From Chitinophagaceae bacterium (GTDB lineage: Bacteria; Bacteroidota; Bacteroidia; Chitinophagales; Chitinophagaceae), in assembly GCA_016786845.1 (NCBI GenBank), contig JAEUVB010000003.1:1-64000 (forward strand): a DNA stretch of 64,000 bases, given 5' to 3'. Below the pieces are notes generated by a model. That model was given only the letters and a program-made list of their open reading frames with translations, ran no database searches and was not told the DNA's origin. Made by a program: the position numbers and the translations under genes. Position 1 is the first letter of the stretch. Each line of letters starts with the position of its first letter. Below are positions 34,959 through 44,531 of the stretch, piece by piece.

Positions 34959-36881
34959 ATGAGAAAAATATTTAAAGAACATCCTTATAAGATCGTCATC
35001 CTACAGTTGTTGGGGTTGACAGGTATATATCAGGTAAGTCGTTTGTTGTTTTTTCTGTTCAATCGGGTTCATTTTGCCGGGGTAGGATTGGCGGAGTATG
35101 GTAGTTTCATGTTGAATGGATTACGTTTTGATTTGTCTGTTATTTTTTTAATTAATCTGCCTTATCTCTTTTTGATGTTGTTACCTGTGAATATGGTTTA
35201 TCATCGCATGTATCAAAAAGCAGCACAAATTTGGTTTGTGATCAGCAATGTGATATTCATATTGTTTGATTTAGGGGATATCGGGTATTTTCCTTATGTC
35301 CGAAAGCGAATGACGGCTGATGTACTGGATTTGATAGGCCGGCAATCCGATTTTCTCAATTTGTTGCCCAGCTATATTTTTAGATTTTGGTATGTGACGG
35401 TATTGATGATCTCTCTTACTTTATTGTTTTTCGTGATGAATCGAAAAATCAATAAGACCTTCAAACAACCCGTTCCCTCGATGAAGATCCGTGCCCGATT
35501 GATTATTTTGGTACTCACCGCAGGGCTATCCATTCTCATTATTCGCGGCGGATTTCAATTGCGACCGATCATGCCTGTAGACGCATTGAAGGTTGCCAAT
35601 AACCAAAATCAACCCTTGGTGGTCAATACTCCGTTTTCAATTTTGCATACTTTTGGATCAAAAAAATTAATTGATTATCAATTATTTAAATCAGATGAAT
35701 TGAATTATTACTTCAAACCTGTAAAGCATTATCAATCCACTGAGCCCATTCGTAAAATGAATGTGGTACTAATCGTTTTGGAGAGTTTCGGGAAGTCTTA
35801 TACGGCATTAGGCGGACGTAAAAGTTATACCCCATTTATAGATAGCCTTGCCTCTCATAGCTTAGTCTGTACCCGGGCTTTTGCCAACGCATTTCGATCG
35901 GCAGATGGGATACCTGCCTGTGTGGCCGGAATTCCGCATTTTGCGGATGAGGCTTTTGCCATGTCGCCCTATGCAGCAAATTCCATCACGACGATTCCAA
36001 ATTTACTAAAACCTTATGGCTACCATTCCACATTTTTTCATGGAGGAAGTAATGGAACCATGAGTTTTGATCTTTTCGCCAAACATGCAGGGTATGACAA
36101 GTATTATGGCCGTGATGAGTATCCGGTGCCGGAAGATTATGATGGAACTTGGGGAATATGGGATCAGCCATTTTTGCAATTCATGGCCGGGGAGCTCGAT
36201 CGGGAACCACAGCCTTTCTTTTCTACAGTCTTTACTTTGAGCTCGCATGAGCCGTTTGCATTACCCGCACAATATAAAAATCAACAAATTCGAAATTTAA
36301 AAGGAATTTACAGAGGTATTTCATACACAGATGAGGCTTTGCGAGATTTTTTCAGAAGTATACAACATAAGGACTGGTTTCAGAACACCATTTTTGTGAT
36401 TACAGCGGATCACAATTTCTTAGTGACTACAGACGATCAGAATTACTACAATAAAGATTTGGGGCTGCATTCAATACCCGTTCTGTTTTATGCACCTTCC
36501 CTCGATACGACCTACAGAGCCCATACACGTCCATTTCAACAAATCGATATATTGCCTACTCTGATGGATATCCTGCATTATCCGGATCCGTTTTTCGCCT
36601 ATGGAAAAAGTGCTATGGACACCGTTTCTCCAAATTTTGTGTTTTCATTGAATGAGTCTTTGGTCTATTTCATGATGAATGATCACATTTTAACCTATTA
36701 CGATACTAGTTTGACAGGTATTTATCATTTTCCAACCGATTCCGTTTTAATAGTTAATCGATGGATGGATGACAGTGTTGGTCGTCGTTATATTCCTTAT
36801 TATTTGGCTTTCAGACAATGGCTCAATCATTCGCTGCTCCATGATCAGCAAACAATTAAAGCATATCAGGGCCTGAATTAA
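34959..36881 (+). CDS. LTA synthase-like membrane sulfatase/phosphoglycerol transferase
   Basis: 640 residues. Five membrane helices in the first about 205 residues precede an extracytoplasmic alkaline-phosphatase-superfamily domain: VVLIVLESFGKSYTALGG (metal-binding glutamate), ANAFRSADGIPACVAGIPHF (nucleophile Ser/Thr region), SSHEPFALP, and VITADHNF (metal-binding D and H). In Gram-negative Bacteroidota such proteins probably move phosphoglycerol or phosphoethanolamine head groups onto glycans or lipids. The ATG sits immediately after the lpdA terminator, so expression may depend on read-through or on a promoter inside lpdA. Confidence 0.85.
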   Translation: MRKIFKEHPYKIVILQLLGLTGIYQVSRLLFFLFNRVHFAGVGLAEYGSFMLNGLRFDLSVIFLINLPYLFLMLLPVNMVYHRMYQKAAQIWFVISNVIFILFDLGDIGYFPYVRKRMTADVLDLIGRQSDFLNLLPSYIFRFWYVTVLMISLTLLFFVMNRKINKTFKQPVPSMKIRARLIILVLTAGLSILIIRGGFQLRPIMPVDALKVANNQNQPLVVNTPFSILHTFGSKKLIDYQLFKSDELNYYFKPVKHYQSTEPIRKMNVVLIVLESFGKSYTALGGRKSYTPFIDSLASHSLVCTRAFANAFRSADGIPACVAGIPHFADEAFAMSPYAANSITTIPNLLKPYGYHSTFFHGGSNGTMSFDLFAKHAGYDKYYGRDEYPVPEDYDGTWGIWDQPFLQFMAGELDREPQPFFSTVFTLSSHEPFALPAQYKNQQIRNLKGIYRGISYTDEALRDFFRSIQHKDWFQNTIFVITADHNFLVTTDDQNYYNKDLGLHSIPVLFYAPSLDTTYRAHTRPFQQIDILPTLMDILHYPDPFFAYGKSAMDTVSPNFVFSLNESLVYFMMNDHILTYYDTSLTGIYHFPTDSVLIVNRWMDDSVGRRYIPYYLAFRQWLNHSLLHDQQTIKAYQGLN

Positions 36882-36937
36882 CTATATATTATAGCCAAAA
36901 TCAGTAGATGGGTTCTCATTCTTAAGGACCCATTGAC

Positions 36938-36945
36938 TACATTTG
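36938..36945 (+). promoter_or_regulatory. Predicted -7 box (TACATTTG) for ahcY
   Basis: Exact TAnnTTTG match 14 bases before the ATG at 36960. Confidence 0.5.
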
Positions 36946-36959
36946 CAAAAAAATAAAGT

Positions 36960-38288
36960 ATGTCTACAGAAACAAAAACCAAAATTGACCTGAGCCTCCC
37001 TTATAAAGTAGCCGACATGTCGCTGGCCGCATGGGGAAGAAAGGAAATTCGTCTGGCAGAAGCAGAAATGCCCGGTCTGATGTCTCTTCGCGCGGAATAT
37101 GGCGCTAAAAAACCACTACAAGGTGCTCGTATTGCAGGTTGTCTGCACATGACCATTCAAACGGCCGTATTGATCGAAACATTGGTTGAGCTAGGCGCAG
37201 AAGTTCGTTGGAGCTCATGTAATATATTTTCTACCCAAGATCAGGCTGCAGCAGCCATTGCCGCTGCAGGAATTGGTGTTTATGCATGGAAAGGACAAAC
37301 TCAGGAAGAAGCGGATTGGTGTATTGAGCAAACTTTATTCTTTGGAAGCGAAGATCGCCCGCTCAATATGATTCTGGATGATGGTGGTGATTTGACCAAT
37401 ATAGTTTTTGATAAATATCCTGAATTGATTCAACATATTAAAGGCCTCAGTGAAGAAACGACCACCGGTGTGCATCGTTTATATGAGCGTATGGAAAAAG
37501 GCACTTTGCCAATTCCTGCCATCAATGTGAATGATTCTGTAACCAAGTCGAAGTTCGATAATAAATATGGTTGCATGGAATCTCTGGTAGATGCCATTCG
37601 CCGTGCTACGGATGTCATGATGGCCGGTAAAGTAGCTGTTGTAGGCGGATACGGCGATGTAGGTAAAGGAAGTGCCCTATCATTACGTGGTGCAGGTGCC
37701 CGTGTGATCGTTACGGAAATTGATCCGATTTGCGCTTTACAAGCCGCTATGGATGGTTTTGAAGTGAAGAAAATGATCGATGCCGTAAAAGAGGCGGATA
37801 TCATTGTGACCGCGAGTGGTTGCCGCGATTTAATCACCGAACAACATTTCCGTGTGATGAAGGATAAAGCGATCGTATGTAATATCGGACATTTCGATAT
37901 CGAAATCGATATGGCGTGGTTAAACAGCAATTATGGTTCAACAAAAGATACCATCAAGCCGCAAGTAGATCTTTACAATATTGATGGTAAAGACATAATC
38001 GTATTGGCAGAAGGTCGTTTGGTGAATTTAGGTTGCGCTACCGGTCACCCTTCGTTTGTGATGAGTAATTCATTCACGAACCAAACATTGGCTCAAATCG
38101 AACTTTGGAACCACAGTGATAAGTACGAAAATAAAGTTTATGTTTTACCTAAACACCTGGATGAAAAAGTAGCCCGACTGCATTTATCTAAAATTGGTGT
38201 GGTATTGGATGAATTGACTGAAGCCCAAAGTGAATATCTTGGTATACCTAAATACGGTCCTTACAAAGCAGATCATTATCGCTATTAA
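36960..38288 (+). CDS. ahcY: Adenosylhomocysteinase
   Basis: 442 residues. It splits S-adenosylhomocysteine to adenosine and homocysteine with bound NAD, clearing the product of methyltransferases. Conserved blocks: [58 protein letters not shown] (catalytic Lys and Asp), [10 protein letters not shown] (NAD motif), [25 protein letters not shown], and the C-terminal [10 protein letters not shown] that closes the NAD site of the neighbouring subunit. Monocistronic with its own promoter and terminator. Confidence 0.97.
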   Translation: MSTETKTKIDLSLPYKVADMSLAAWGRKEIRLAEAEMPGLMSLRAEYGAKKPLQGARIAGCLHMTIQTAVLIETLVELGAEVRWSSCNIFSTQDQAAAAIAAAGIGVYAWKGQTQEEADWCIEQTLFFGSEDRPLNMILDDGGDLTNIVFDKYPELIQHIKGLSEETTTGVHRLYERMEKGTLPIPAINVNDSVTKSKFDNKYGCMESLVDAIRRATDVMMAGKVAVVGGYGDVGKGSALSLRGAGARVIVTEIDPICALQAAMDGFEVKKMIDAVKEADIIVTASGCRDLITEQHFRVMKDKAIVCNIGHFDIEIDMAWLNSNYGSTKDTIKPQVDLYNIDGKDIIVLAEGRLVNLGCATGHPSFVMSNSFTNQTLAQIELWNHSDKYENKVYVLPKHLDEKVARLHLSKIGVVLDELTEAQSEYLGIPKYGPYKADHYRY

Positions 38289-38311
38289 TATGTTTAGAAA
38301 TTTAGTTGAAC

Positions 38312-38341
38312 AGGCTGTCCAAAAAAGGGCAGCCTTTTTTT
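38312..38341 (+). terminator. Rho-independent terminator of ahcY
   Basis: AGGCTGTCC pairs with GGGCAGCCT (one G-T pair) around an A6 loop and is followed by a T-run. Confidence 0.9.
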
Positions 38342-38575
38342 ATAGATATTCCGGATTTTCTCCTTTGGAATACTTGAGTAGACTGTAGGCATCTACTTGG
38401 GTATCTTCATGATCTATGCATTATTTTTCGTGAGTAAAAAGGAAAGGTGTAGGAAAAATATATAGGATTTAAAAGCCTGTCTATATATCCATCACTCACA
38501 TTTAAAACGAATGATGGGCTCATTTTTTGCTTTGATCTAAATTCCAAACTATTTCGTTTTTAAACATGGATTTCT
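38342..38575. other. Intergenic region upstream of hppA
   Basis: AT-rich with no gene I can support and no RNA recognised. The last 40 bases hold the TTTT and -7 elements of the hppA promoter. Confidence 0.5.
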
Positions 38576-38583
38576 TACTTTTG
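38576..38583 (+). promoter_or_regulatory. Predicted -7 box (TACTTTTG) for hppA
   Basis: Exact TAnnTTTG match, with CGTTTTT about 20 bases upstream as a -33-like element. Leader of about 25 bases. Confidence 0.55.
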
Positions 38584-38612
38584 CGCCTCTTTAATAAAAA
38601 CCACAAAAAAAC

Positions 38613-41063
38613 ATGAGTTATTTATTCTATTTAGTCCCTTGTTTCGGTGTGATAGCATTGCTTTACACCATTATACAGAGCGCTTGGGTCAGTAAACAGC
38701 CTGCAGGAAATGATCGTATGAAAGAAATCAGCGGTCATATCGCAGTTGGGGCAATGGCTTTTTTGCGTGCCGAGTGGAAAATTCTCACCTACTTTGCAAT
38801 TATTGCCGCTATTTTATTGGGTGTTATGGGACAGGCCAATCCTGAAAGTCACTGGAGTATAGCCATTTCGTTTATTGTAGGCGCTGTATTTAGTGCATTT
38901 GCCGGTTATATCGGTATGAATATCGCTACCAAAGCCAATGTTCGGACTGCAGAAGCGGCTCGTACTTCACTCAGTAAAGCTTTAAAAGTATCCTTTACTG
39001 GTGGTTCCGTCATGGGTATGGGAGTAGCCGGATTGGCTGTATTGGGTTTAGGTGCCATATTTATCGTATTATTATATTTGTTTGTGCCTTCGATGAGTCA
39101 TGGCGATATGTTTGATGCAGCTGAAATGAAAAAAGCCATCGAAGTATTGACCGGATTTTCATTGGGTGCTGAAAGTATCGCTTTATTTGCACGTGTAGGT
39201 GGCGGTATTTATACCAAAGCAGCTGATGTTGGTGCAGATTTAGTTGGAAAGGTTGAGGCAGGGATTCCTGAAGATGATCCTCGTAATCCTGCAACGATTG
39301 CAGATAATGTGGGAGATAATGTAGGAGATGTGGCCGGTATGGGTGCCGATTTATTTGGTTCTTATGTTGCTACAGTATTAGCTACCATGGTATTAGGTTC
39401 AGAAACCGTAACAGCAGCAGGTACTGCTCAAATGTTCAACGGTATGTCTCCAATTTTATTGCCCATGTTGATTGCGGGCGTTGGTATTGTATTATCTATT
39501 GTAGGAACATTCTTTGTTCGTATTTCCGAAAATGCAAAACTGAATACTGCTGTTGTTCAAAAAGCATTAAACATGGGTAACTACGGTTCCATGATATTGA
39601 CTGCCATCGTTTCTTATTTCCTGGTGATGTATTTGATGCCGGAAAAAATGACTTTGCGCGGACATGAATTTACACGCAACGGAATATTTGGTGCCATCAT
39701 GGTCGGACTTGTTGTCGGAACCCTGATGAGTATCATTACAGAATATTATACCGCCATGGGCAAGCGTCCGGTATTATCCATTATTAAACAATCATCTACA
39801 GGTCATGCCACCAATGTGATTGGCGGTTTAGCCGTTGGTATGGAATCGACCATGATGCCGATTATCGTTTTGGCTGCGGGTATCTACGGATCTTTCTGGT
39901 GTGCCGGACTTTATGGTGTTGCTATTGCGGCCGCCGGTATGATGGCCACTACAGCGATGCAATTGGCGATTGATGCTTTTGGTCCTATTGCGGATAATGC
40001 AGGAGGAATTGCAGAGATGAGTGAATTGCCTGCCGATGTGCGCGAGAAAACAGATATTCTTGATGCAGTAGGAAATACAACTGCCGCTTCGGGTAAAGGA
40101 TTTGCGATTGCCTCTGCGGCTTTGACGGCTTTGGCTTTATTTGCAGCTTTCGTAGGTATTGCTAAAATTGATGGTATTGATATTTATCGTGCTGATGTAT
40201 TGGCCGGTTTGTTTGTGGGTGCCATGATACCATTTATCTTTTCTTCTTTGGCCATTCGTGCGGTAGGACAAGCAGCCATGGCTATGGTGGAAGAAGTTCG
40301 CCGCCAGTTCCGTACCATTCCGGGGATTATGGAAGGTACAGGTAAGCCGGAGTACGACAAATGCGTAGCTATTTCAACAGATGCATCTATTAAGAAAATG
40401 ATGTTGCCGGGTGCCATTGCCATCGTATCTCCTTTAATCATAGGATTTGTATTCGGTCCTGAGGTTTTGGGTGGATTCCTGGCCGGTGCTACCGTAAGCG
40501 GTGTATTGATGGGTATGTTCCAAAACAATGCCGGTGGTGCATGGGATAATGCGAAGAAATCATTTGAAAAAGGAGTGGAGATCAACGGAGAAATGTTCTA
40601 TAAGAAATCTGATCCGCATAAAGCGTCTGTAACAGGTGATACTGTTGGTGATCCATTTAAAGATACATCAGGTCCTTCAATGAATATTTTGATCAAGCTC
40701 ATGAGTATTGTGAGTTTGGTAATTGCACCAACTTTGGCGAAATTACATGCCGACAGTATTCAGGAGCATCGCATCATGCGTTTGCAAACAAGTATGCAAG
40801 CCTGTAAAGATGCCGGTTGTACAGAAGCGCAATGCAGCGAAGTGATGAGTGGATGCAAATCAGGAACAGATAAGGCTTGTTGCAGTGAAGGTAGAGAAAA
40901 AGGTGCAGCCTGTGGCGATCAGGAAGAAGCTTGTTGCGATATGAAAGATTGCTGCGATGGTAAAGGTGGTGCTTGTAAAGAAGGTTGTACAGCTGCTTGT
41001 TGTAAGCCTGAAATAAAGGATTCTATAAAAGTAGAAGCCGAGACACCCAAGGAACCGAAATAA
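38613..41063 (+). CDS. hppA: Membrane-bound ion-translocating pyrophosphatase with cysteine-rich C-terminal tail
   Basis: 816 residues. About 16 membrane helices. The PPi site is complete: [44 protein letters not shown] is present in the usual place, as is [29 protein letters not shown] has Ala where K-independent enzymes have Lys, so a K-dependent type is expected; H+ versus Na+ cannot be decided. The usual fold ends near TLAKLHAD, but this protein continues about 90 residues. The tail has 15 cysteines between residues 731 and 797, many as CC pairs (KACC, EACC, KDCC, AACC), resembling a metallothionein. In known structures the C-terminus lies opposite the PPi site, so the tail should be periplasmic. 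A strong terminator follows. Confidence 0.95.
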   Translation: MSYLFYLVPCFGVIALLYTIIQSAWVSKQPAGNDRMKEISGHIAVGAMAFLRAEWKILTYFAIIAAILLGVMGQANPESHWSIAISFIVGAVFSAFAGYIGMNIATKANVRTAEAARTSLSKALKVSFTGGSVMGMGVAGLAVLGLGAIFIVLLYLFVPSMSHGDMFDAAEMKKAIEVLTGFSLGAESIALFARVGGGIYTKAADVGADLVGKVEAGIPEDDPRNPATIADNVGDNVGDVAGMGADLFGSYVATVLATMVLGSETVTAAGTAQMFNGMSPILLPMLIAGVGIVLSIVGTFFVRISENAKLNTAVVQKALNMGNYGSMILTAIVSYFLVMYLMPEKMTLRGHEFTRNGIFGAIMVGLVVGTLMSIITEYYTAMGKRPVLSIIKQSSTGHATNVIGGLAVGMESTMMPIIVLAAGIYGSFWCAGLYGVAIAAAGMMATTAMQLAIDAFGPIADNAGGIAEMSELPADVREKTDILDAVGNTTAASGKGFAIASAALTALALFAAFVGIAKIDGIDIYRADVLAGLFVGAMIPFIFSSLAIRAVGQAAMAMVEEVRRQFRTIPGIMEGTGKPEYDKCVAISTDASIKKMMLPGAIAIVSPLIIGFVFGPEVLGGFLAGATVSGVLMGMFQNNAGGAWDNAKKSFEKGVEINGEMFYKKSDPHKASVTGDTVGDPFKDTSGPSMNILIKLMSIVSLVIAPTLAKLHADSIQEHRIMRLQTSMQACKDAGCTEAQCSEVMSGCKSGTDKACCSEGREKGAACGDQEEACCDMKDCCDGKGGACKEGCTAACCKPEIKDSIKVEAETPKEPK

Positions 41064-41084
41064 TTGAATAAAGATGAAATATTA

Positions 41085-41111
41085 AAAACCGCAGGAGACT
41101 GCGGTTTTTTT
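41085..41111 (+). terminator. Rho-independent terminator of hppA
   Basis: AAAACCGCAG pairs with CTGCGGTTTT around a GAGA loop and runs into a T-tract. The symmetric A/T flanks would let it act in both directions. Confidence 0.9.
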
Positions 41112-41207
41112 ATGCAATGATTTCAACACCTCAAAATTTTGAGACATGATGTATCTCATTTTCTTGAACTTGTAGTGTTTGTAATTTTATGATACAAATT
41201 CAACATC

Positions 41208-42032
41208 ATGAAAGCACAAACTAAAAAATCTACAAAAAAGCAAAAGGCGGTTAAAGTGACCCGTATTGTTAATATAGCGGTGGTCTTAGAAGATGTACCC
41301 AAAGAGCGGGAGATGATGATGAAAATGGCGGCACATGATGAGTCGCTGAGTTATACGATTTGTCCGAAAAGTCCTGAAGAGATGTATCGGTATATCGGTT
41401 CTTTACGTAAGCGTGGCATACAGGTAGGAAAAATGGTTTTGATGGGACATGGAAATGCCGTGAATCATCATATCGGTGGTTTTTTCCCGGGAGATGCAGA
41501 TATAGATGCTTTGCGGCGCTATCATCAACAGGCGATCAATGGTTATAAGGAGGCTACGAAAGAGCAATTAAAGTTGAGTCGTTTATTGAAAAAAGCCAAG
41601 AGCAAGCAGGAAAAGGCGGATATCAGAGCGGCAATAGACGCTGCACGGGAGGATGCCAGGTCCAGGAATGATTCGAGGCGAGAATATGCCGAAAAGATTC
41701 GGATGATGGATGAGATGTCAGACTCTATGGCACCGGGAGCTAGGATTGGTTTGTTTAATTGCTTTGCAGCCAGCGATAAGAAGGGAGAACAGTTTATGAA
41801 GAATATTGGTGAAATTTTTCTGCATAAACATGGAGGTGATATTTTAGGTTGTACCGCACGTGTGTGGACAGTATCCACACATCCGATAGTTGAAAGTTTA
41901 TTCGGAACCTACGATACCGATGTCTATACTTGGGGGAAATGGGTGAAACATACCGTAGCACCAAGGGCCATACATTGCAATGGCTATCATCATAAGCCTA
42001 CTTGTACTTGTGGGTGGGGAGGACCCAGGTAG
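41208..42032 (+). CDS. Putative caspase-like (clan CD) protein with coiled-coil insert
   Basis: 274 residues, no signal peptide. Residues 19-30 (RIVNIAVVLEDV) and 74-83 (GKMVLMGHGN) look like caspase-fold strands ending in a His-Gly motif (H81). Residues about 178-225 (ARIGLFNCFAASDKKGEQFMKNIGEIF...GGDILGCTARVW) resemble the Cys half of DUF4347/caspase-like peptidases, with C185 the candidate nucleophile. Between them, residues about 105-172 form a long charged helix, probably a coiled coil. The C-terminus has CNGYHHKPTCTCGWGG, a possible metal site. The family assignment is inference from motif order. Monocistronic; no effector partner nearby. Confidence 0.45.
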   Translation: MKAQTKKSTKKQKAVKVTRIVNIAVVLEDVPKEREMMMKMAAHDESLSYTICPKSPEEMYRYIGSLRKRGIQVGKMVLMGHGNAVNHHIGGFFPGDADIDALRRYHQQAINGYKEATKEQLKLSRLLKKAKSKQEKADIRAAIDAAREDARSRNDSRREYAEKIRMMDEMSDSMAPGARIGLFNCFAASDKKGEQFMKNIGEIFLHKHGGDILGCTARVWTVSTHPIVESLFGTYDTDVYTWGKWVKHTVAPRAIHCNGYHHKPTCTCGWGGPR

Positions 42033-42071
42033 CAGAATGAGAATGAGAATGAAAGGGATACCAATACCAGT

Positions 42072-42578
42072 TTAATAAAAATCTTCAGGCTGCATGAAGC
42101 TCACTTCTAATAAAACATAGTATGTGCTTTTCATATATTTTTTCCGAAGAAATAGATGGATACTATAATCACCCGAGTTGTAAATGGCTTCTTTTTCCGT
42201 ATCAGGAAAAACTTTCTTCTCTGTCAGTTTTTCTGCACCCGGACAAGCTTTGAGGGCGTACAGGAAATAATTGAAAACAGATAATGATTTTTCGGGAGTG
42301 ATATTTTCAGATAAGTATTCATAATAAATATAAGGTGATTTGCTTCCCTTACGGGTTACCAGCCAAGCATTATTTTTCGGATAAACACTAATTTTAGAAC
42401 CGTACTGTGTTGGTGTGGCATCCTTTTTATTGAGGGGCTCACCCATGAATTGTTGACTGCCGAGTCGAATACATTGAATGACAGACTTAAGTTTATCGCA
42501 GGATGTAACTTGTGCGTTTGAAGAAATGGATGACAGAAATATACCCGCAACAAAACAAAAAAAATATGGATTTCTCAT
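42072..42578 (-). CDS. Hypothetical secreted protein
   Basis: 168 residues with a signal peptide cut near SNAQ. The mature part has two or three cysteines (SCDKLKSVIQCIRL, ALKACPGAEKL), so one disulfide is possible, and alternating short strands (YSIHLFLRKKYMKSTYYVLLEVSF). No family recognised. Its promoter box lies at 42613-42620. Converges with the caspase-like gene, 39 bp away. Confidence 0.65.
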   Translation of the reverse strand: MRNPYFFCFVAGIFLSSISSNAQVTSCDKLKSVIQCIRLGSQQFMGEPLNKKDATPTQYGSKISVYPKNNAWLVTRKGSKSPYIYYEYLSENITPEKSLSVFNYFLYALKACPGAEKLTEKKVFPDTEKEAIYNSGDYSIHLFLRKKYMKSTYYVLLEVSFMQPEDFY

Positions 42579-42612
42579 AGGATAAAATGGAAGCCTTTGG
42601 AATAACCTGACT

Positions 42613-42620
42613 CAAATATA
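42613..42620 (-). promoter_or_regulatory. Predicted -7 box (TATATTTG) for the secreted protein gene at 42072-42578
   Basis: Exact TAnnTTTG match on the minus strand, about 34 bases upstream of the start codon. Confidence 0.5.
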
Positions 42621-42717
42621 AATAATTCTTTCATTCTGGTTTACAGCTTTGGAAGCACAATCATATGGTTGATTATTTTCTTGTCGGTACGAAATTCTCC
42701 GCCTATTTTTATCAAGC

Positions 42718-43302
42718 ATGAAAAACAAATACTATCTCATTCTCATTCTATCCTGTTTTAGCCTGGGCATCTTATCGGATTATATTTTTTACATACCATT
42801 TTTATCAAAATTGACGGCTATTGCCTTTTTGCTTTCCTACAGTTGGATGTATCGTCTGGGTTCGTTTAGGCACTCTCCATTCAATAAGGTCCTGATGGTC
42901 AGTGGTATCTTATTAGTCATTGGATTCATCATGATGCTACAACATTGGCCTTACGGACGATTGTTTGCTGCATCTGCAGGTGGGTTAATCATGATCATCT
43001 ATTTGATCCACTACATCAGGAAGCCAAATAAAACGGCATTAGATTCCTTCAAATGTTTATTGGTCTCCATTTACTTTTCTAAGAATTTCTGGTATGTTTT
43101 TTCAATAGGAGATGATTATCGTTTCATACCTCAATTGGCCTATACCGCAACATATCTGATTACAATGATCTTATTTCTTCGAGAATTGATGGCGATACCG
43201 GGTTGGCTCAATATGGACCATATGCCCCCGAAGGACCCTTTTCAGCTTGAGGATTTTATGGCAGAGGTTCAGCAACAGGAATCTAATGACAAACCGGCTT
43301 AG
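42718..43302 (+). CDS. Hypothetical integral membrane protein with a GldL-like HWP motif
   Basis: 194 residues with about six hydrophobic segments and a short hydrophilic tail (PPKDPFQLEDFMAEVQQQE). VLMVSGILLVIGFIMMLQHWPYGRLF resembles the membrane region of GldL (motif HWPxGxxL), and LQHWPYG-type proteins occur as small multi-pass families in Bacteroidota. GldL itself has two helices and a coiled coil, so this is not GldL. Function unknown. Followed by the second 21-bp array. Confidence 0.6.
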   Translation: MKNKYYLILILSCFSLGILSDYIFYIPFLSKLTAIAFLLSYSWMYRLGSFRHSPFNKVLMVSGILLVIGFIMMLQHWPYGRLFAASAGGLIMIIYLIHYIRKPNKTALDSFKCLLVSIYFSKNFWYVFSIGDDYRFIPQLAYTATYLITMILFLRELMAIPGWLNMDHMPPKDPFQLEDFMAEVQQQESNDKPA

Positions 43303-43386
43303 GGTAAACAAGTGAAATTTCGAAGCTTAAATAAATTCTTTTTGCTCCCGATGAATATTCCGTTCACCTTTTATAGTGCGTTCGGG

Positions 43387-43413
43387 AGCCCTGAATCCTG
43401 CTAACGCAGGGCT
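43387..43413. repeat. Hairpin downstream of the membrane protein gene
   Basis: AGCCCTG pairs with CAGGGCT around a 13-base loop. No T-run follows, so it may be a processing or weak termination signal for the gene at 42718. Confidence 0.4.
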
Positions 43414-43518
43414 ATTCCGAGTGAGAATGAGCCTGAGTAAGAGGGCCTATTTTTATTTGAAGCTTTTCGTCAATTTATGACTCCCATTTTCGTTCTTATT
43501 AACAGTGCCATCACAATA

Positions 43519-43770
43519 GTTGAGCGAGCCAAAGCCTTAGTTGAGCGGGCCAAGGCTTTAGTTGAGCGAGCCAAAGCTTTAGTTGAACGGGCCATCGCCT
43601 TAGTTGAGCGAGCCAAAGCTATAGTTGAGCGCGCCAAGGCTTTAGTTGAGCGCGCCAAAGCTATCGTTGAGCGCGCCAAAGCCTTAGTTGAGCGGGCCAT
43701 CGCCTTAGTTGAGCGGGCCATCGCCTTAGTTGAGCGAGCCATCGCCTTAGTTGAGCGAGCCAAAGCTATA
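43519..43770 (+). repeat. 21-bp tandem array 2 (12 exact units)
   Basis: Twelve units beginning GTTGA at 43519 and every 21 bases to 43750, with no indels. The unit resembles GTTGAGCGAGCCAAAGCCTT. Substitutions cluster at unit positions 6, 9, 15, 18 and 21 (all multiples of 3), with 14 and 19 as the exceptions. Both strands are open. The plus frame would read VERAKAL heptads from an ATG at 43477, but it runs on into the antisense of the vWA gene, so coding is unproven. It fills the space between two convergent genes. Confidence 0.85.
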
Positions 43771-43783
43771 GTTTACGAGTGCG

Positions 43784-44449
43784 TTATTTTTTGTCCTTCG
43801 GGTCTTCGTCTAGCAATTTGGAATCATCGTAAAAATCATCGGTCAGACTTTGTTTGGATCTTATTTTGTCAGAATAACGATGTCTTGCATTGCTTTCCTT
43901 TTGAAACATTTCATTCATTTCATCTTTGTTTTTCGTAAAGCGCATATGATTGGTTATTGAAATGGATGCAGCAAAATTCTCTACTTCATGGTCAGTACCA
44001 ATATAGGTAAAGGTCCAGCCATTTTGTTTAAGGTCTTCGACAAGGGCTTTGATGGATTTGTGGTTATACTCTTTAGAAGCATTTTCTTCACCGTCGGTCA
44101 ATATGGTGACGAGAACATTGTAGTCGGTTTGCTCCGCCAATGAATTCTTCATTTTCACCATACTGAATCCCATGGCATCGAAGAGGGGAGTTCCGGCATT
44201 GGGTTTATACTTTGTACCGTCTATTTCCTGCAACAAATTCACAGGTTCATAGAAATGAATGGTTTTCGTTTCCAGATCATTGAAAGACACCATGGAAATA
44301 AAATGTTCCTGATCAGGATATTGAAGTTGAATGCCTTTCATGGTTTGAACGATTTCATTGAAACCTGAAATGATGGACTCTTTAATGGATTCCATGGATC
44401 CGCTTTCATCGAGGATGATGAGGTTATGTACTTGGTGTTTGCTACTCAT
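43784..44449 (-). CDS. von Willebrand factor type A domain protein
   Basis: 221 residues. A complete MIDAS: DESGSM near residue 14 (DxSxS), the conserved Thr in AGTPLFDAM, and LTDGEE (distal aspartate). The Rossmann-like strands HNLIILDESG, HFISMVSF, NVLVTILTDG and WTFTYIGTD are clear. A charged tail follows. Such stand-alone cytoplasmic vWA proteins bind a partner through a metal ion and often work with MoxR/AAA ATPases or tellurium-resistance-type clusters, but none is adjacent. Its stop is 13 bp from the end of the 21-bp array. Confidence 0.85.
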   Translation of the reverse strand: MSSKHQVHNLIILDESGSMESIKESIISGFNEIVQTMKGIQLQYPDQEHFISMVSFNDLETKTIHFYEPVNLLQEIDGTKYKPNAGTPLFDAMGFSMVKMKNSLAEQTDYNVLVTILTDGEENASKEYNHKSIKALVEDLKQNGWTFTYIGTDHEVENFAASISITNHMRFTKNKDEMNEMFQKESNARHRYSDKIRSKQSLTDDFYDDSKLLDEDPKDKK

Positions 44450-44531
44450 AAATAGGGGGTTTTAGGGTGAGAAAAAAGGATATAAAGATTTAAATAACGA
44501 AGAATGATATTCCGGATTTTCATTCAGGAAG

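Noticed and set aside
42718-43302. GldL of the gliding/T9SS motor
   Set aside because: It has about six membrane segments and no coiled coil; GldM and GldN do not follow.
43519-43770. CRISPR array from the 21-bp repeats
   Set aside because: Exact tandem units without spacers; no cas genes.
43477-43938. Plus-strand VERAKAL heptad frame as a true protein gene
   Set aside because: It runs on into the antisense of the vWA gene, lacks a clear promoter, and the opposite strand is equally open; kept as repeat DNA.
43784-44449. vWA protein as part of a defence or tellurium-resistance ternary system
   Set aside because: No MoxR, AAA ATPase, phosphatase or TerD-like partner is adjacent.
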